Assembly (NCBI RefSeq): GCF_005049285.1
Contig: NZ_SOSC01000002.1
Location: forward strand, 186,001 to 250,000
Direction of reading: 5' to 3'
Length of the DNA stretch: 64,000 nt
Source: Halorientalis salina
GTDB taxonomy: Archaea; Halobacteriota; Halobacteria; Halobacteriales; Haloarculaceae
Shown here: positions 60,964-64,000 of the stretch, one piece after another
Layout: the number at the start of each line of letters is the position of its first letter
Position numbering within the stretch: position 1 is the stretch's first letter
Program-made: the position numbers and the translations under genes
Notes under the pieces: generated by a model
Told to the model about the DNA's origin: nothing
Databases searched by the model: none
Seen by the model: only the letters and a program-made list of their open reading frames with translations

Positions 60964-61932
60964 ATGGCCACCGACGGAGGTGTGAGAGCGGGTATCGAAC
61001 AGGACATCGAGGACGACATCGAGGAGGACATCGACCGGAACGCCGGCTACGATCACGAGGCGGCCAGCGAGATCCAGACGTCGATCGCCGAGCTGGAGGA
61101 CTCCTCGGTCGAGATCGCCGAGCGGACCCGGGAAATCTCGCAGTTGGCAAACGAGCAACACGAGGGGATGACCCAGGTCGCAAACGAGGTATCGACGCTC
61201 TCGGCCTCCGTCGAGGAGATCGCCTCCTCCGCCGAGGAGGTCGCAGCCTCCAGCAAACAGGCCAAAGACCTCGCCGAGGAGGGGCAGGCCTCCGCCGAGG
61301 AGGTCGTCGGCGCCATGGAGGAGATCCAGCAGGCCGCCGACAGCGTCGCCGAGGACGTCAGGACGATCCAGTCGTCGGTCCAGGAGATCGACGAGATCGT
61401 CGAGATCATCAACGACATCGCCGACCAGACGAACATCCTCGCGCTGAACGCCTCGATCGAGGCGGCGCGAGCGGGAGAAGCCGGCGAGGGCTTCGCCGTC
61501 GTCGCCGACGAGATCAAGGACCTCGCGGGCGAGTCCCAGACCCAGGCCGGCGAGATCGAGAGCATGATCGACGAGATTCAGGCGAACACCGAGCGTGCGG
61601 TCGGGAGCTTAGAGGAGAACAACGACCGCATCGATCAGGGGATCTCGTCGGTCGACGAGGCCATGGAGAACCTAGCGGAGATCGGCGACGCCGTTCGCGA
61701 GGTCAACCAGGGCATCGAGGAGGTCGCGACCGCCGCCGACGAACAGGCCGCCTCGACCGAGGAAGTCGCGAGTATGGTCGACCAGACGACCGCCAACGCC
61801 GAGACCATCGCCACCCAGGTCGACGAAATCACCGACGAAGTCGACGACCAGACCGACCAGATCACCGATATCAACGGGGCTATCGACACGCTCATCGAGG
61901 ACGTCGAGACCCGGTCGGTCGCCGGCGACTGA
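60964..61932 (+). CDS. Soluble methyl-accepting chemotaxis protein (transducer)
   Basis: 322 residues from the ATG at 60964 (MATDGGVRAGIEQDIED). No membrane helix, HAMP or sensor domain is seen. An acidic N-terminal 30 residues are followed at once by the coiled-coil signalling domain. The conserved hairpin tip is NDIADQTNILALNASIEAAR, then AGEAGEGFAVVADEIKDLA. It can bind CheA/CheW in the cytoplasm. What it senses is unclear; the short N-terminus may contact another sensor. Confidence 0.93.
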   Translation: MATDGGVRAGIEQDIEDDIEEDIDRNAGYDHEAASEIQTSIAELEDSSVEIAERTREISQLANEQHEGMTQVANEVSTLSASVEEIASSAEEVAASSKQAKDLAEEGQASAEEVVGAMEEIQQAADSVAEDVRTIQSSVQEIDEIVEIINDIADQTNILALNASIEAARAGEAGEGFAVVADEIKDLAGESQTQAGEIESMIDEIQANTERAVGSLEENNDRIDQGISSVDEAMENLAEIGDAVREVNQGIEEVATAADEQAASTEEVASMVDQTTANAETIATQVDEITDEVDDQTDQITDINGAIDTLIEDVETRSVAGD

Positions 61933-62100
61933 TACCGCGGACAGAAATTTTCGCACCCGTCGTTTGTCGAGCGGTCATTTATCCACGGTGTGCCGGGCCG
62001 ATGGTCGATCCAGCGTTCACGGACTTCTGTCCGACAGTACGACGACACCGCTGGACCGGGTTCCCGCGTCGGTACGGTCAAGTTCACCCGGGCCGGACGG

Positions 62101-62538
62101 ATGCCCATGGGGTCAGCGTCCGACGATCCGTCCGTCATCAGATCGATCGCGATCAGCGTCGAGGACCTGGTCGCGGCGTTAGAGTCGGCCCGCCGCAACG
62201 ACCGAAACGCGGTCCTCCGCGTCACGCCACCGTTCAGCGGCCGAATGCGCGCTCGTATCCACGTCGAAGGCGCTGAGGGCTACGAGGAACCGGAACCGAT
62301 CCACATCGATCCGAGTTCACTCGTCGGGGATTCGGCCCCGGACTACCCGACGCCCGTCCAGACGGAAGACCGACTTCGGGCCGATCCGGACGCCGAGTAC
62401 TCTCCGGACCGACACCACGAGCGACACACCGACGCCGTCGCCGAGTGGCGTGGAAGCGTTCGCGAACACGTCGTCGAGACGATCACCATCGACACCCAGG
62501 CAGGCACCCACGAGATCGCAGTTACCGTCCTGGGGTGA
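62101..62538 (+). CDS. Conserved haloarchaeal protein, unknown function (DUF8009-like)
   Basis: 145 residues from the ATG at 62101 (MPMGSASDDPSVIRSIA); the open frame begins earlier but lacks homology-like composition. Helix with ISVEDLVAALESARRNDRN, strands AVLRVTPPFSGRMRARIHVE, a spacer, and a C-terminal VREHVVETITIDTQAGTHEI. No active-site pattern. Confidence 0.75.
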   Translation: MPMGSASDDPSVIRSIAISVEDLVAALESARRNDRNAVLRVTPPFSGRMRARIHVEGAEGYEEPEPIHIDPSSLVGDSAPDYPTPVQTEDRLRADPDAEYSPDRHHERHTDAVAEWRGSVREHVVETITIDTQAGTHEIAVTVLG

Positions 62539-62788
62539 GCATCCGAGCGACACCGGAATCCGTAGTAGTTTAACGGTCCTACCACTACTGATCTGCCCGT
62601 GTTGATTACAATAGGATCGTCGCGGAAAATATCGGCAGTATTATCGCCTACGACCGACCGAGAGCAGTTTATAAAATTTTACGCGACCTCTGAGCGCGTT
62701 GTGAAAGGTCCGGCCCGCGGGCGTGCGTTGGTGAAATAAGCCGAAACGTATCGAAGTCTCAACCGACTATAAGGGGTAGTCTCACCTT
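62539..62788. promoter_or_regulatory. AT-rich intergenic region with promoter for the next gene
   Basis: 250 bases. CTATAAGG (62766-62773) is a TATA-like box about 20 bases before the ATG at 62789. Upstream AT-rich tracts (TTTATAAAATTTTACG, about 62668-62683) may belong to another promoter. I see no gene or hairpin of note. Confidence 0.45.
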
Positions 62789-63073
62789 ATGTTGAGACAG
62801 ACAGACACGATGTCACCGTCAAGTCCCTCCAGAACGGAACTTCGAACGCTCCTCGCGGAAAGCGATCGCCTTCCGTCGCTGTCCCGTTACGGCACCGGAC
62901 TGAAGACGGGCATCACAGGCCTCGCGTTCTGGAGCGCCATCGTTCTCCCGTTCCTCCATCTGCCGCTCCTGGCGACCGGACTCGAGAGCTCCGCCGTGAC
63001 GATGGCCTTCGCCGTGTTGCTGGCGCTGAACGTGCTCGCCGTCGTCGTCGGACAGGCCCACCACCGGAACTGA
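62789..63073 (+). CDS. Small two-helix membrane protein
   Basis: 94 residues (MLRQTDTMSPSSPSRTE), or 87 from an ATG at 62810. Two hydrophobic segments (ITGLAFWSAIVLPFLHLPLL and AVTMAFAVLLALNVLAVVVG). Unknown function; no motif. It is convergent with the EamA gene. Confidence 0.72.
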   Translation: MLRQTDTMSPSSPSRTELRTLLAESDRLPSLSRYGTGLKTGITGLAFWSAIVLPFLHLPLLATGLESSAVTMAFAVLLALNVLAVVVGQAHHRN

Positions 63074-63093
63074 CCGGCCCGTTTCGGTCCCCA

Positions 63094-64000
63094 TCACTCG
63101 CCAGTCAGTACCGCACGAAGTCGCGGCAGTTCCGCTGCAAGCGCTTCGCGTTTGAGCAACGCGAACCCGACGACGATGATCAGGAAGCCGGCCCCGGTGT
63201 ACCAGTCGATGACCTCGCCGAGGACGAGATAGCCCGAAACCGCTGCAAACACCGGGGCGACGTAGGACACGAGGTTGATCTCGACCGGCCCCAGGCGGTC
63301 GAGCAGGTCGAAGTAGACGAGAAAACCGACGGCGCTGGCCCCGACCGACAGATATCCGAGTGCGCCCAGCGCCTCGGCCGTCCACCGAACCGAACCCAGC
63401 GACTCCGAGGGGAGCGCGACGCTGACGGCGTGCATCAACGCCGCCCCGCCGAGCATCGACCACGCTTCCATGGTCTCGATGGGCAGGTCGGCGTCGATAC
63501 GCCGCGTCAGAACGCTCCCGAGCGCAAAGGAGAGCGCCGCGAGGAACACCAGTCCCTTCGCGATCACGTCGGCCGTCAGCAGGTTCGACGGGTCGGGACG
63601 CGTCAGGATCACCACGCCCGCGAGTCCGAGGAACGTCCCCGCGATGCCGGCGGGGGTGAGTCGCTGGTCGGGCAACAGCGCCCGCGCGAAGCCGGTCGTC
63701 AGGATCGGCGAGAGGCTGACGATGACGGCCGCCGCGGCACTGGTCGTCCGCTGTTCGCCGACGAACAGGAAGGCGTGATAGCCGCCGATGAGGAGGACGC
63801 TCCCGACGACGACCTGGACCAACCCGCCGCGACTCTCGGGCCTCCACTGGTCGGTCGTCCACCAGGCGTAGCCGAGCACGAGGATCCCCGCGATGTCGTA
63901 GCGTATCGCCGCAAAGAGCACGGGCGGGAAGTATTCCAGCCCCGCCTTGATGGCCATGAACGCAGAGCCCCACAGCGCCGCCAGCACCAGGAACAGCGTC
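63094..64000 (-). CDS. EamA/DMT-family transporter (5' end outside window)
   Basis: At least 302 residues, ten membrane helices in two EamA repeats (LAALWGSAFMAIKAGLEYFP, then GTFLGLAGVVILTRPD and LSVGASAVGFLVYFDLLDRL). The frame continues through the window edge (FLVLAALWG), so the true start lies beyond 64000. Probably an exporter of metabolites; substrate unknown. Confidence 0.85.
   Translation of the reverse strand, partial: TLFLVLAALWGSAFMAIKAGLEYFPPVLFAAIRYDIAGILVLGYAWWTTDQWRPESRGGLVQVVVGSVLLIGGYHAFLFVGEQRTTSAAAAVIVSLSPILTTGFARALLPDQRLTPAGIAGTFLGLAGVVILTRPDPSNLLTADVIAKGLVFLAALSFALGSVLTRRIDADLPIETMEAWSMLGGAALMHAVSVALPSESLGSVRWTAEALGALGYLSVGASAVGFLVYFDLLDRLGPVEINLVSYVAPVFAAVSGYLVLGEVIDWYTGAGFLIIVVGFALLKREALAAELPRLRAVLTGE

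Overview
The window is chromosomal DNA of an extremely halophilic archaeon (class Halobacteria). The DNA is GC-rich, and nearly every protein is strongly acidic (many D/E, few K). Archaeal markers are present: S8e, Cdc48/VCP, RadB, AbrB-PhoU, HalOD1 and HTH_10/Bat-type regulators, and an elongator tRNA-Met with an intron. Many genes have a TATA-like T-rich box 23-30 bases before the ATG and no Shine-Dalgarno, as expected for leaderless haloarchaeal mRNAs. The gene content resembles the Haloarcula/Halomicrobium branch, but I cannot fix the genus from sequence alone.

Layout. 0-19 kb: MscS channel, a triplicated membrane protein, homoserine kinase, hydrolases, lipoproteins, thiamine-binding protein and methenyl-H4MPT cyclohydrolase, GTPBP1-like GTPase, phosphoglycolate phosphatase, a J-domain membrane protein and pyrF. 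19.5-26.6 kb: S8e, then the phosphate regulon, with AbrB-PhoU divergent from pstS-pstC-pstA-pstB-phoU. 27-37 kb: radB, a RuvC/YqgF-like protein, larC, an MFS transporter, cdc48, a CBS protein with a hibernation-factor-like tail, and a half-size lycopene-cyclase-like protein. 38.5-43 kb: tRNA-Val with an att-like scar, then the tightly coupled trpD-trpF-trpE-trpG operon. 43.7-47 kb: B12-dependent ribonucleotide reductase, preceded by an overlapping 30-codon reading frame. 47-53 kb: HalOD1 protein, decayed genes, a membrane-anchored sulfite oxidase and a hybrid sensor kinase. 54.7-64 kb: tRNA-Met, folate and signalling genes, an IS200/IS605-type TnpB element with a broken tnpB, a soluble chemoreceptor, and an EamA transporter cut by the window end.

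The least explained layer is a set of small structured repeats. One hairpin family has a fixed 11-base loop core (GARCGNAGYGA) and freely varying but always complementary arms. It is found alone and inside two composite elements, one with two copies and one with three; two copies of the latter start at gene stop codons. A second type is a near-perfect palindrome with arms of 7-11 bases and a 3-base loop. These lie in intergenic DNA but also inside coding genes: in frame in pyrF, in the N-box of a histidine kinase, and as a 52-base frame-breaking insertion in tnpB. This hairpin system, the thrB 3'-end duplication next to one composite element, and the small reading frame in front of the ribonucleotide reductase are the observations most worth following up.
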